From the NCBI RefSeq assembly GCF_014202695.1, contig NZ_JACHHH010000002.1, positions 1 to 64,000 on the forward strand: DNA of 64,000 nt, given 5' to 3'. Positions 34,405 to 42,445 of the stretch are shown here, piece after piece. Below the pieces are notes generated by a model. The model had not been told where the DNA came from. It did no database searches and was given only the letters and a program-made list of their open reading frames with translations. The DNA comes from Oribacterium sinus (GTDB taxonomy: Bacteria > Bacillota > Clostridia > Lachnospirales > Lachnospiraceae). How positions within the stretch are numbered: the stretch's first letter is position 1; the number at the start of each line of letters is the position of its first letter. The position numbers and the translations under genes are program-made.

Positions 34405-34513
34405 TAGCGGCAAATTCTTGTTTTTTTGCCGTTATGATTCACTATATAATATATCGTTAACGAGTGAGAACACAATACCATATCGGCAAATTTTGTTTTT
34501 TTTGCCGATATGG
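34405..34513 (-). promoter_or_regulatory. Two GCAAA...TTTGC hairpin operators around the DUF6577 promoter
   Basis: The first palindrome pairs TAGCGGCAAA (34405-34414) with TTTGCCGTTA (34425-34434). The second pairs CCATATCGGCAAA (34478-34490) with an exact inverse at 34501-34513. Both have the same CGGCAAA..T-rich..TTTGCCG plan and are about 76 bp apart. Between them on the minus strand is a promoter-like TATTAT. The layout is that of dual operators for looping repression. Confidence 0.75.
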
Positions 34514-34536
34514 CTAAAGCTGATTTTTTTCTTCTT

Positions 34537-34569
34537 TTTCAGCTTCATTTCAGTTTTTTTTCCTATACT
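34537..34569 (+). promoter_or_regulatory. Putative activator-dependent promoter of the GT2-GtrA operon
   Basis: TTTCAG occurs at 34537-34542 and again at 34548-34553, 11 bp apart (one helical turn), 10 nt before TATACT (34564-34569). Direct repeats overlapping the -35 region are characteristic of OmpR-family activated promoters. The operon start is 75 nt downstream of the -10 box. Confidence 0.55.
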
Positions 34570-34644
34570 CCAGTCATGAAAGGAATTGAAGCAAGTGCTT
34601 CCAACTTTCATTCAGGAAACTAAAGCAGACAAGGAGGGATAAGC

Positions 34645-35931
34645 ATGAAAAAGAGGATTGCCTTAATACCGGCTTATAAACCCAATATACAGTTATTGGA
34701 ATTTGTAAAAGGAATTGAAGAAAATGGAATGGATTGCCTGATTGTAAATGACGGTTCGGGAGAGGAGTATTTGTCTCTCTTTCATAAGATAGAACGGGAA
34801 ACGGAGGCCAGAGTGCTGTCCTTCCCGGAAAATAGAGGAAAGGGTGCCGCTTTAAAGGCGGGACTGGAATATTTGCAGAAGGAAAATGTGGGATTGCAAG
34901 GGGATTTCACAATTATCACATTGGACGCGGACGGACAGCATTTGCTGAAAGACGCCCTCAATCTACTTTCTGTAGCAGAGGAGAAAAAAGATACTCTGAT
35001 TCTTGGCAGCAGAACCCAGTCCAAGGATTCTCCTCTTCGTTCCAGAATCGGAAACGGCATTACCAAGGAGGTGTTTCATCTTTGCACCGGCGTGGAAGTG
35101 AAGGATACCCAGACAGGGATGCGGGCATTTTCCGGTAAGATGATTCCGAAAATGCTGACGATTCCGGGGGAACGTTATGAGTACGAAATGAATGTGCTTT
35201 TGTATTTGGCAAAGGAAGGAGTGCCTATGGAAGAAGTACCGATTGAAACAGTATATATCAATGACAATGCGGAAAGCCATTTTGATACGGTGAAGGATTC
35301 CTATCGGATCTACAAGCAGATTTTAAAATTCTCTGCCAGCTCCTTAGTATCCTTCCTGGCGGATTTCTTGCTCTACAGTTTCTTCTTCCTGATTACAGGA
35401 GGACTGTTTGTATCGAATTTCCTGGCAAGAGTCATTTCCCTACACCTAAATTTCTTCTTAAACAAGACCATGGTATTTTCCACGGATGGAGAGAAGGAAG
35501 ATATTGCAGAAAGCAAAAAGAGGATGGAAAACGCTAGAGTGCAGAAGGGAACTAAGTGGAATCTATCCGCATTAAAGAGCTTTAAGAAGGAAGAGTACCT
35601 TTCCTATCTAGGATTGGCAGCATTTATCTTCTTAATTAACAGCTTCATCCTATCGGGAATTGTAGGAAGCTTGGGAATGAATCCTTACCTGGCGAAGATT
35701 TTAACGGAAGGCCTGTTGTTCTGCCTGTCCTACTTCGTGCAAAAGAAATGGATTTTCGGAAAGAAAAACAGCAAGAATGAAGCGGTGAAGGAGAAAGAGC
35801 TTATGAGGTCCCGTGGATTAACAAAGACAGAAGCTTCTATGGCATTTTCCGGAAAAATGGATGAGGAATTAGCGGTTTTTGAAGAAGCCTTAAAAGAGAA
35901 AAACAAGCAGATTATGCAGGTACAGGCATAA
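34645..35931 (+). CDS. GT2 glycosyltransferase fused to a GtrA-like membrane domain
   Basis: Protein of 428 residues. The N-terminal part (1-225) is a DPM1-like GT2 domain with CLIVNDGSGEE, FPENRGKGAALKAGLEYL and ITLDADGQH, which carries the D-x-D-like site. The C-terminal part has about four membrane segments of the GtrA family (FSASSLVSFLADFLLYSFFF, FLARVISLHLNFFLNKTMVF). GtrA proteins move lipid-linked sugars across the membrane. The fusion would make and flip a polyprenyl-phosphate sugar for cell-surface glycans. It heads a three-gene operon with a phosphodiester glycosidase. Confidence 0.85.
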   Translation: MKKRIALIPAYKPNIQLLEFVKGIEENGMDCLIVNDGSGEEYLSLFHKIERETEARVLSFPENRGKGAALKAGLEYLQKENVGLQGDFTIITLDADGQHLLKDALNLLSVAEEKKDTLILGSRTQSKDSPLRSRIGNGITKEVFHLCTGVEVKDTQTGMRAFSGKMIPKMLTIPGERYEYEMNVLLYLAKEGVPMEEVPIETVYINDNAESHFDTVKDSYRIYKQILKFSASSLVSFLADFLLYSFFFLITGGLFVSNFLARVISLHLNFFLNKTMVFSTDGEKEDIAESKKRMENARVQKGTKWNLSALKSFKKEEYLSYLGLAAFIFLINSFILSGIVGSLGMNPYLAKILTEGLLFCLSYFVQKKWIFGKKNSKNEAVKEKELMRSRGLTKTEASMAFSGKMDEELAVFEEALKEKNKQIMQVQA

Positions 35932-35946
35932 GGAAAGGATAGAAAT

Positions 35947-37158
35947 ATGAGAAAGTTTAACGGAAAAAAAGCAGGAATTATATGTGGTGTGGCATTGGCT
36001 TCATTTACCTCCTATGCCCTCCTGGATACCTTCGTAATCCCCCACCCCATGCAGACGGTGTCGGGACAGAACTTAGATTCCAACGGGCTGTCTATAAATG
36101 AAGAGGAGAGTACAGAGGCGGAAAATGCCTATGCAGCTAATCAGGATCAGGACGGTTTAAGTTCCAATAACTCCGGACGAAGTGGCTTCAATCAAGATGA
36201 TTCCGGGCAAAATGGATTTAAGCAAGACGGCTATCATCAGGATGGTGAGAATAACGACAATTACGATGAAAACAGCTCTGATCAGAGCTTTGGCGGAAAT
36301 GGTGGATTCGATAATGGACAGGGCTTCGGTGGTCCCGGAAATGGCGGCTCCGGCGGACATGGTCAAGGCGGCCCGGGACGGGGAGGACAGGGTAGCTCCG
36401 GTAGTACAAGCAGCACAAGTTCCGGAACGGTAATCGGCACGTACTCTGATAGTAAGAGCAAAATTACCGTAACTCAGTATAGAGCCTATGATAGTAATAT
36501 TTATGTGGCAGATGTGGAGGTAACAGACGGAACAAGTATTCTTTCCGCATTTGCAAACAATACCTATGGAAGAAACATTACCGACACTACTTCCGATATG
36601 GCGGAGGAAAACAATGCGGTTTTAGCTATTAACGGAGACTACTACGGGGCAAGACAAAGTGGCTATGTCATTCGAAACGGTGTGGTATACAGAAACCAGG
36701 GAAGTAACGGAGAAGATATGGTGATTTCCAAGGATGGAAGCCTTTCCTTCATTTCCGAATCCGACACCACTACAGACTCTCTGATACAGAAGCAGGCTTG
36801 GCAGGTTCTTTCCTTTGGGCCGGTTCTTGTAGAGAACGGAGAGGTAGCCGTTACGGAAAATGATGAGGTAGGTATGGCTATGGCCAGCAATCCAAGAACA
36901 GCTATCGGTACTGTAGCCAAGAACCATTATCTCTTTGTGGTGTCTGACGGAAGAACTTCTGAAAGTGCGGGATTAAGCCTTTACGAGTTGGCAAACTTTA
37001 TGAAGTCTTTAGGGGCGACAAATGTCTATAACTTGGATGGGGGAGGATCCTCTACCATGGTGTTCCAGGGAGAGGTGGTAAATAACCCCACTACCAATGG
37101 AAACAAAATTTCCGAGCGAGCAGTCAGCGATATTTTGTATATCGGAAAGAATTCATAA
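35947..37158 (+). CDS. Membrane-anchored phosphodiester glycosidase (NAGPA family)
   Basis: Protein of 403 residues. One N-terminal membrane segment (AGIICGVALASFTSYALLD) is followed by a Gly/Asp/Asn/Ser-rich low-complexity linker (about residues 60-160) and a catalytic domain of PF09992 (165-403). The domain contains AINGDYYGARQSGYVIRNG, LSFGPVLVENGEV and the closing VYNLDGGGSSTMVF. Relatives remove N-acetylglucosamine from phosphodiester-linked glycans and in bacteria probably act on wall polymers. It follows the GT2-GtrA gene by 15 bp. Confidence 0.85.
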   Translation: MRKFNGKKAGIICGVALASFTSYALLDTFVIPHPMQTVSGQNLDSNGLSINEEESTEAENAYAANQDQDGLSSNNSGRSGFNQDDSGQNGFKQDGYHQDGENNDNYDENSSDQSFGGNGGFDNGQGFGGPGNGGSGGHGQGGPGRGGQGSSGSTSSTSSGTVIGTYSDSKSKITVTQYRAYDSNIYVADVEVTDGTSILSAFANNTYGRNITDTTSDMAEENNAVLAINGDYYGARQSGYVIRNGVVYRNQGSNGEDMVISKDGSLSFISESDTTTDSLIQKQAWQVLSFGPVLVENGEVAVTENDEVGMAMASNPRTAIGTVAKNHYLFVVSDGRTSESAGLSLYELANFMKSLGATNVYNLDGGGSSTMVFQGEVVNNPTTNGNKISERAVSDILYIGKNS

Positions 37159-37180
37159 TACTAATAATAAAGGAAAAAAC

Positions 37181-37699
37181 ATGGAAAAGAATCAAGTTAT
37201 TTATTATCATTCGGCAAGTCATCAGAACAATGCTGAAGAAAGGATGGAGAAAATGGAGAAGCTTTATGAAACAAAAGAGGGGCAACTGTCCTGGAAGTCT
37301 CTTCTCCCCATTGGCTTGACAACGATCTTTGTCTTTGCTTTTGCGCAGATTTACGGACTTTTCTCCCACGGCGTGTACTCAGCTTTTATGAGCTATGCCT
37401 TTTTACTCCCATTAACCCTCATTTTCCTTCCAAAGTTTATCAACCTATGCACAGGCAATCGCCTTTGGAATCTTTCTTTGGAAAATGGGGATGAGGCAGG
37501 GGAAAAGAAGCTATTCTTCACCTCTTTGGCATTCTTCCTTTGGAAGAGCGGTGTGGCGGTACTTACGGTAGGCTCCATCTATAAAGGAGTACTGGAGATT
37601 TACGGAACCAGCGGCACTTTTGAATGGATTTACTTGGTAGTGGGAATTTTGGCATTAGTATCCGGAGGAATCGCTGCTTTATTGGCAAAGAAAGAATAA
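37181..37699 (+). CDS. Hypothetical membrane protein of the glycan operon
   Basis: Protein of 172 residues; ATG 37181 has AAAGG upstream, while the longer frame overlaps the preceding gene. Four hydrophobic segments (SLLPIGLTTIFVFAFAQIYG, AFMSYAFLLPLTLIFL, SLAFFLWKSGVAVLTVGSI, WIYLVVGILALVSGGIAALL) follow a charged N-terminus. The family is unknown to me. Position between the phosphodiester glycosidase gene and a terminator places it in the same glycan operon. Confidence 0.75.
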   Translation: MEKNQVIYYHSASHQNNAEERMEKMEKLYETKEGQLSWKSLLPIGLTTIFVFAFAQIYGLFSHGVYSAFMSYAFLLPLTLIFLPKFINLCTGNRLWNLSLENGDEAGEKKLFFTSLAFFLWKSGVAVLTVGSIYKGVLEIYGTSGTFEWIYLVVGILALVSGGIAALLAKKE

Positions 37700-37716
37700 G
37701 CTATAAGGGAAAATGG

Positions 37717-37750
37717 AAAAGGGCTTGTCGTGTAAGATAAGCTCTTTTTT
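37717..37750 (+). terminator. Intrinsic terminator of the glycan operon
   Basis: AAAAGGGCTT (37717-37726) pairs with AAGCTCTTTT (37739-37748), followed by further Ts. Confidence 0.75.
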
Positions 37751-37910
37751 CGCGTTGGAATTGTGGTTTAAGACTATAATAATGGAGTGGTGTTTATAAG
37801 TCTATGCAATAAAACTGATAATTTATAAAATAATCCAATTTCTCTCCTGTGGTTCTCTGGCGTATACTCTTCTTCGTTACAGCTTAAAAGAGTGGCTTAA
37901 GGAGGAAAAA

Positions 37911-39044
37911 ATGAGAAAAAGCTTAAAGTTCGTGTTGCTCTTGGGAACAGTGGGGGTACTAATGGCTGCCTGCGGAAATAAGGCATCAAGCAATGTGGAG
38001 AGTAGTGCAAAGGGTACCGAGCAAAGTACGGAATCTGTTGCCGCTACAGAGAAGAGCACAGAGAAGGCAACAGAAAAGGCAGAGGTTTCCGAAAAGAAGA
38101 TGGTAGAGGGAACGGTAAACAATACCGTTGACTTATCCAAGTATGAAAAAGGAAAGAAGGTTCGCCTTTGGATTCCTGTGCCGCAAAGCAGTGAGTATCA
38201 GACTGTTGAGGACGTAAAGTATGATGCCGGAAATGCTAAGGCGGAAATGAATACAGACGACTGGGGCAATCAGATGCTTTATGTGGAATGGGACGAAAAT
38301 GCCGAGCCCGCCGATAGAGTGGTTAAGCTGGATTTACAGGTAAAGAGAGAAGAAATTGTAAGCCCTGAATTAAAGGAGGATGAGAAGGCGGAGCTTCCGG
38401 AGGATGTGAAGAAGTATCTGGAGCCTTCCAAGAACCTTCCCTTAAATGACCAGGTGAAGAACAAGGCCGCAGAAGTAACCGAAGGAAAGACTACAGATTT
38501 AGAGAAGGCAAGAACTATCTATGACTGGGTTATTGCCAATATGAATCGGGATGAGAGCGTGAAGGGTTGTGGAGAAGGCGATGTTTGTGCCCTTTTAGAC
38601 ACAACTATGTCCGGAAAATGTACCGATATCAACTCCATGTTTGTAGCCCTTTGCCGTGCATCCGGAATTCCTGCCAGAGAACATTTCGGAATCCGTATCA
38701 ATGCGGAGGATATTACGAAGAATCAGCACTGCTGGGCAGAATTTTATTTAAAGGGAACAGGTTGGGTCTCCGCAGATCCCGCCGATGTGTTAAAGGCTGT
38801 TTTAAAGAATAATTGGACAAAAGACCAGACAGAAACCAAGGAAAAGCAAGAGTACTACTTCGGAAACTGCGATGCAGAGCGTATGATTTTGTCTGATGGA
38901 AGAGACCTCACTTTAAGTCCTGCTCAGGATGGAGAGGCTTTAAATGATTTCGGCTATCCATACGCAGAGGTTGACGGATTAAAGCTTGATAACTACACTC
39001 CGGATCAATTCGTTTATACCTACAGCTTTGCGAAGAAAGCATAA
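37911..39044 (+). CDS. Transglutaminase-domain lipoprotein
   Basis: Protein of 377 residues. The lipobox LMAAC follows a signal peptide, and a Ser/Thr/Glu-rich linker comes next. The transglutaminase-like catalytic triad is visible: Cys in SGKCTDINSMF (about 237), His in NQHCWAEFYL (about 272) and Asp in GWVSADPADV (about 291). The N-terminal part has transglutaminase-associated beta structure. These secreted thiol enzymes act as proteases or cross-linkers at the cell surface; the substrate is unknown. The stop codon lies inside the first copy of a 19-bp tandem duplication. Confidence 0.85.
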   Translation: MRKSLKFVLLLGTVGVLMAACGNKASSNVESSAKGTEQSTESVAATEKSTEKATEKAEVSEKKMVEGTVNNTVDLSKYEKGKKVRLWIPVPQSSEYQTVEDVKYDAGNAKAEMNTDDWGNQMLYVEWDENAEPADRVVKLDLQVKREEIVSPELKEDEKAELPEDVKKYLEPSKNLPLNDQVKNKAAEVTEGKTTDLEKARTIYDWVIANMNRDESVKGCGEGDVCALLDTTMSGKCTDINSMFVALCRASGIPAREHFGIRINAEDITKNQHCWAEFYLKGTGWVSADPADVLKAVLKNNWTKDQTETKEKQEYYFGNCDAERMILSDGRDLTLSPAQDGEALNDFGYPYAEVDGLKLDNYTPDQFVYTYSFAKKA

Positions 39045-39134
39045 TGTAGAAAAGAAGGCATAATGTAGTAAAGAAGAGCGTACAAATCAGAATGCTTCTA
39101 CTGAAAAGCTTCTACTGAAACACTTCTATTGAAA
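39039..39134 (+). repeat. Short tandem duplications after the transglutaminase gene
   Basis: A 19-bp unit (GCATAATGTAGAAAAGAAG) is repeated with one change at 39058-39076, the first copy spanning the stop codon. Three copies of CTTCTACTGAAA follow at 39094-39105, 39109-39120 and 39123-39134 (the last with one change). Confidence 0.75.
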
Positions 39135-39403
39135 CAGGCTACTAAATAGTATCAAAAACATGTAAAAAAGCATTTCCATTTTCTTCCTGTATAGAGGTTT
39201 TGGAGATGCTTTTTTCTTTTTAGAAAAGTCTTGGAAGAGATACCTTTCTTTCAGAAAGTGAATATCAATAGAGTAAAGATTTTTTCAGTTGATAAAGAAA
39301 TAAAAAAAGAGTAATCAATACCCCTTCGTGAACATTCGCAGGTCTTTTTTCCGCTACAATAGAGTGCTATACTGGTAGCAGAATTCCAAAGGGGGACGGC
39401 AAA
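39045..39403 (+). other. Intergenic region with repeats and terminator
   Basis: This 359-bp gap holds the tandem duplications, the terminator at 39164-39215 and an AT-rich promoter stretch. I see no frame with a ribosome site. Confidence 0.55.
39164..39215 (+). terminator. Intrinsic terminator
   Basis: AAAAAAGCATTTCC (39164-39177) pairs with GGAGATGCTTTTTT (39202-39215) with one wobble. Confidence 0.85.
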
Positions 39404-40261
39404 ATGAATACAGCGCTTTCTGCAAAAGTGAAGGATATTATCATGGTGAATGTGGGCATAGTCATAGTGGCTGCCGCAGTCTTTTTCTTTCAAGTGCCCA
39501 GTCATGTGGCAGTATCTTCAATTTCCGGTCTGGCCATTGTGCTTCATCATTTTCTACCCTTTTCTGTGGCGACTTTAGTAATGGCGATGAATATCTTCTT
39601 GTTAATTATATCTTATTTTTTTGTAAGCCATCAATTTGCCTATAAAACAGCATACGGTACCATCATGTTGCCTGCGGTTATGCTCCTCTTTGAAAAGCTT
39701 TTTCCCAATAATCAATCTTTAACAGGAGATGTCTTTTTGGATGTGGTAGCCTATATCTTCTTTGTCAGCATTGGACTTTCTATTCTTTTTAACCGAAATA
39801 CCTGCTCCGGTGGACTGGATGTAGTGGCCAAGATGATGCAAAAGTATCTCCACATGGATGTGGGACAAGCCATGGGACTTGCGGGGATTTGTATTTCTAT
39901 CCTATCCATCTTTGCCTTTGATGCAAAAAGTGTAATTTTATCGGTGCTAGGCACCTACTTTAATGGCATCCTTTTGGACCATTTTATCTTTGGACAGACC
40001 ATTAAAAAGAGAGTTTGCGTGATTACCACCGAGGAAAAGGCGGCTATTCTTACAGAATTTATTTTGAATCGCATCCATAGCGGTATGAGTATCTATGACA
40101 TTATGGGAGCCTACAGTCATGAGATGAAGAAGGAAATTGTGGCGGTAGTGGATCGGCAGGAATATCAGAAGCTGATGGCCTTTTTGGAGAAGGAAGATCC
40201 GAAGGCGTTTATTACCGTTTATAATGTGGCGGAGATTCACTATACGCCGAAGAAGTGGTAG
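39404..40261 (+). CDS. YitT-family membrane protein
   Basis: Protein of 285 residues. Five to six hydrophobic segments (about 1-195) are of the YitT/DUF161 type, with the typical FNRNTCSGGLDVVAKMMQKY loop. A soluble C-terminal DUF2179 domain (about 205-285) reads KRVCVITTEEKAAILTEF...MSIYDIMGAYSHEMKKEIV. The family is widespread in Firmicutes and lacks a firm biochemical role. GGGGG lies upstream of the ATG. It is monocistronic. Confidence 0.88.
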   Translation: MNTALSAKVKDIIMVNVGIVIVAAAVFFFQVPSHVAVSSISGLAIVLHHFLPFSVATLVMAMNIFLLIISYFFVSHQFAYKTAYGTIMLPAVMLLFEKLFPNNQSLTGDVFLDVVAYIFFVSIGLSILFNRNTCSGGLDVVAKMMQKYLHMDVGQAMGLAGICISILSIFAFDAKSVILSVLGTYFNGILLDHFIFGQTIKKRVCVITTEEKAAILTEFILNRIHSGMSIYDIMGAYSHEMKKEIVAVVDRQEYQKLMAFLEKEDPKAFITVYNVAEIHYTPKKW

Positions 40262-40363
40262 GAGAAATACATAGAATACTTGTCGTTGACAGATAAGAAA
40301 GAGAAATCTGTAAATATGGAGTAGTATATAGATGATATTTGCTAAAGAAAGAATTGTGAAAAT

Positions 40364-41443
40364 ATGAATGAATTAATTTATTCCAATACAAATAATATCA
40401 CTGTGGATGCCTGCGAAATTATAGATAGTGCTCAAACAGCAGCGTATCGTGCAGTTAATACCACACTAACTATTCGCAATTGGTTATTGGGGAAGCGTAT
40501 TTCAGAGGAAATATTGAGGGAATCGGACAGAGCTGAATATGGTAAAGAAGTGATTAAAGAACTTTCAAATACGCTAACTAAGAAATATGGGAAAGGCTTT
40601 AACTTAAGAACTCTGTATAAATGCCAGCAGTTCTATAGGTATTTTCCGGAGATTGTGCGGTCATTGGCCGCACAATCAGATGGAGTTTTAATTGTGCGGC
40701 CAATGACCGCACAATTGTTGTCGTGGAGTCATTATGAGAAGCTGTTACAGGTTAATGATGAAGTTGCAAGAAACTGGTATGCAAAGGAAGCTTATGAGCA
40801 AACATGGAATGTAAGAACATTACAAAGAAATATTTCATCACAGTATTACTATCGAATGCTTAAAGCACAAGATAAACATGTGATTGAAAAAGAAATGAAA
40901 GAATTGACATTAGCATACCAAGATAAGCTTGAATTTATAAAGAATCCTATTATTGCTGAATTCTTAGGAATGCAAGAAGATACATCTTATTTAGAATCAG
41001 ATTTAGAGCAATGCATTATTGATAACTTGCAAAAGTTTCTTATGGAACTTGGAAAAGGCTATGCATTTGTGGCAAGACAGCAGCATATTCATACGGAAAA
41101 GGAAGACTATTATATTGATCTTGTTTTTTATAATTATATTCTTAAATGCTTTGTGTTGATTGATTTAAAAACAAAAAAGATTACACATCAAGATGTTGGA
41201 CAGATGGATATGTATATCCGTATGTATGATGAACTGAAGAAAGGATCTGATGACAATCCTACATTAGGAATTGTTTTATGTTCGGATACAGATGAGGATA
41301 TAGCAAAATACTCTATATTACATGATCATGAGCAATTATTTGCTTCAAAGTATAAGCTATACCTTCCAACAGAAGAAGAACTTAAGGCTGAGATTGAGAC
41401 ACAGAAGGAAATGTTCTATTTAACTAATCAAGAACTCGAATAG
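40364..41443 (+). CDS. DUF1016 (YhcG-type) PD-(D/E)XK nuclease-domain protein
   Basis: Protein of 359 residues. The N-terminal DUF1016 part (about 20-160) has GKRISEEIL, YGKEVIKELSNTLTKKYGKG, FNLRTLYKCQQFYRYFPEIV and LLSWSHYEKLLQV. The C-terminal nuclease-like part has YYIDLVFYNYILKCFVLIDL with KTKKI, the D..x..D/K pattern of the PDDEXK fold. Family members are often found near restriction or mobile elements. Between FPEIV and LLSWSHY there is an insertion of about 22 residues encoded by two inverted 25-bp palindromes (40652-40715). Only a weak ribosome site precedes ATG. Confidence 0.85.
   Translation: MNELIYSNTNNITVDACEIIDSAQTAAYRAVNTTLTIRNWLLGKRISEEILRESDRAEYGKEVIKELSNTLTKKYGKGFNLRTLYKCQQFYRYFPEIVRSLAAQSDGVLIVRPMTAQLLSWSHYEKLLQVNDEVARNWYAKEAYEQTWNVRTLQRNISSQYYYRMLKAQDKHVIEKEMKELTLAYQDKLEFIKNPIIAEFLGMQEDTSYLESDLEQCIIDNLQKFLMELGKGYAFVARQQHIHTEKEDYYIDLVFYNYILKCFVLIDLKTKKITHQDVGQMDMYIRMYDELKKGSDDNPTLGIVLCSDTDEDIAKYSILHDHEQLFASKYKLYLPTEEELKAEIETQKEMFYLTNQELE
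40652..40715 (+). repeat. Two inverted 25-bp palindromes within a coding sequence
   Basis: The unit ATTGTGCGG-TCATTGG-CCGCACAAT (40652-40676) is itself a stem-loop with 9-bp arms. Its exact reverse complement follows at 40691-40715 after 14 nt. The frame stays open, giving two related peptides IVRSLAAQS and IVRPMTAQL. Four copies of ATTGTGCGG or its inverse are therefore present within 64 bp. Confidence 0.9.
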
Positions 41444-41506
41444 CCGTAAGATTGGGAAACATTCTTGCTAACAAAGCATTAAGAATAAAGGAGTAAATAA
41501 AGTACT

Positions 41507-41974
41507 ATGCAAAAAATCTGCTTCGTCTGCCATGGCAATATCTGCCGTAGTCCCATGGCGGAATTTCTATTTAAAAGAATCTTGGAGGAGCATGGGAGAA
41601 CAGAAGACTTTCAAGTATCTTCCAAAGCAACCTCTTCGGAGGAAATTTATCGTGGACAGGGGAATCCTGTCTATCCTCCGGTACGGGAAATTCTGGAAGG
41701 CCTGGGAATTGATTGCAGTAAAAAAAGAGCCTGCCAATTGCAAAAAGAAGACTATGAAAATTACGATTATTTCATAGGGATGGATGAAAGAAATCGGGAG
41801 AATATGAGGCGGATTTTAGGCGGAGACCCCAATGGCAAGGTTTCCCTCCTTGGAGATTATACCGACCATCCTCATCCCATTGCCGACCCTTGGTATAGCG
41901 GGGAATTTCAGGCCTGTTATGAAGATATCCTAGAGGGATGTAGGGGACTATGGGAACAGATTAAAGAGAAGTAA
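41507..41974 (+). CDS. Low-molecular-weight protein-tyrosine phosphatase
   Basis: Protein of 155 residues. The N-terminal P-loop CHGNICRS (C-x5-R, starting near residue 8) begins the catalytic site. The general acid Asp is in the late DHPHPIADPWYSGEFQ (DPW motif). Length equals the family norm. It removes phosphate from phosphotyrosine on proteins, commonly in the control of exopolysaccharide or stress. The stop codon overlaps the outer end of the large MITE-like repeat copy. Confidence 0.92.
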   Translation: MQKICFVCHGNICRSPMAEFLFKRILEEHGRTEDFQVSSKATSSEEIYRGQGNPVYPPVREILEGLGIDCSKKRACQLQKEDYENYDYFIGMDERNRENMRRILGGDPNGKVSLLGDYTDHPHPIADPWYSGEFQACYEDILEGCRGLWEQIKEK

Positions 41975-42289
41975 AAGAGGGGCTGTAAAAAAATCAAAAT
42001 AGTTTTCTAAGCAATATAGGTCTAAATTTGGGGCACGCTCTCGCTAGCTTCGCCTGACTGAGCAGTGGTTTTGTTAACCACTGCTCACTTTGCTTCGCAA
42101 AGCAAATTCCTTCGGAAGTTGGTCTGTTACAGGACGACTTTTCTGATGAAAAGTCTGTCCTTGTGGATACTAAGCGAAAAACTTCGATTCTCTTGTTTTT
42201 CGCAAGTACCGACGGGCTCAGACTACCCCTCATTTAGACCTATATTGCCGAAAATCTATTTCTTATTTTGATTTTTTACAACCCCTTTT
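41973..42289 (-). repeat. MITE-like repeat, long copy (B)
   Basis: A 317-bp block with imperfect terminal inverted repeats of about 55 bp; the inner ends CAATATAGGTCTAAAT (42012-42027) and ATTTAGACCTATATTG (about 42232-42247) match exactly in inverse. On the minus strand it contains the same CTGAGCCCG, GGTACTTGCGAAAAACAA, AGTTTTTCGCTTAGTA and TAGCGAGAGCGTGCC blocks as copy A at 27112-27311. It also has an extra interior of about 110 bp full of hairpins (for example GAGCAGTGGTT/AACCACTGCTC). It has no long frame. Confidence 0.8.
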
Positions 42290-42369
42290 CTTCTGTTTAA
42301 ATATGTGCGAAATGTGTTTGTTTGTGTGTTTTGCCTAAAATACATGGCAATATTTTGTGTTTTTGCTTA

Positions 42370-42397
42370 TTGATAACTTATATAAGTAGGGTATAAT
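42370..42397 (+). promoter_or_regulatory. SigA-type promoter of the first CUT1 operon
   Basis: TTGATA (42370-42375), a 16-nt spacer and TATAAT (42392-42397) lie 49 nt before the start codon of the binding-protein gene. The gap 42290-42369 shows nothing else. Confidence 0.7.
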
Positions 42398-42445
42398 GCA
42401 GATAGTTATTTGTTCAGAATATACAAGAAAGATGGGAGGAAAACA

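Noticed and set aside
34405-34513. The two GCAAA/TTTGC hairpins as terminators
   Set aside because: T-runs lie in the loops, not after the stems, and the structures flank a promoter-like site.
42290-42445. Leader riboswitch before the first CUT1 binding-protein gene
   Set aside because: Only a standard promoter and a short leader of about 45 nt are present; no conserved aptamer pattern.
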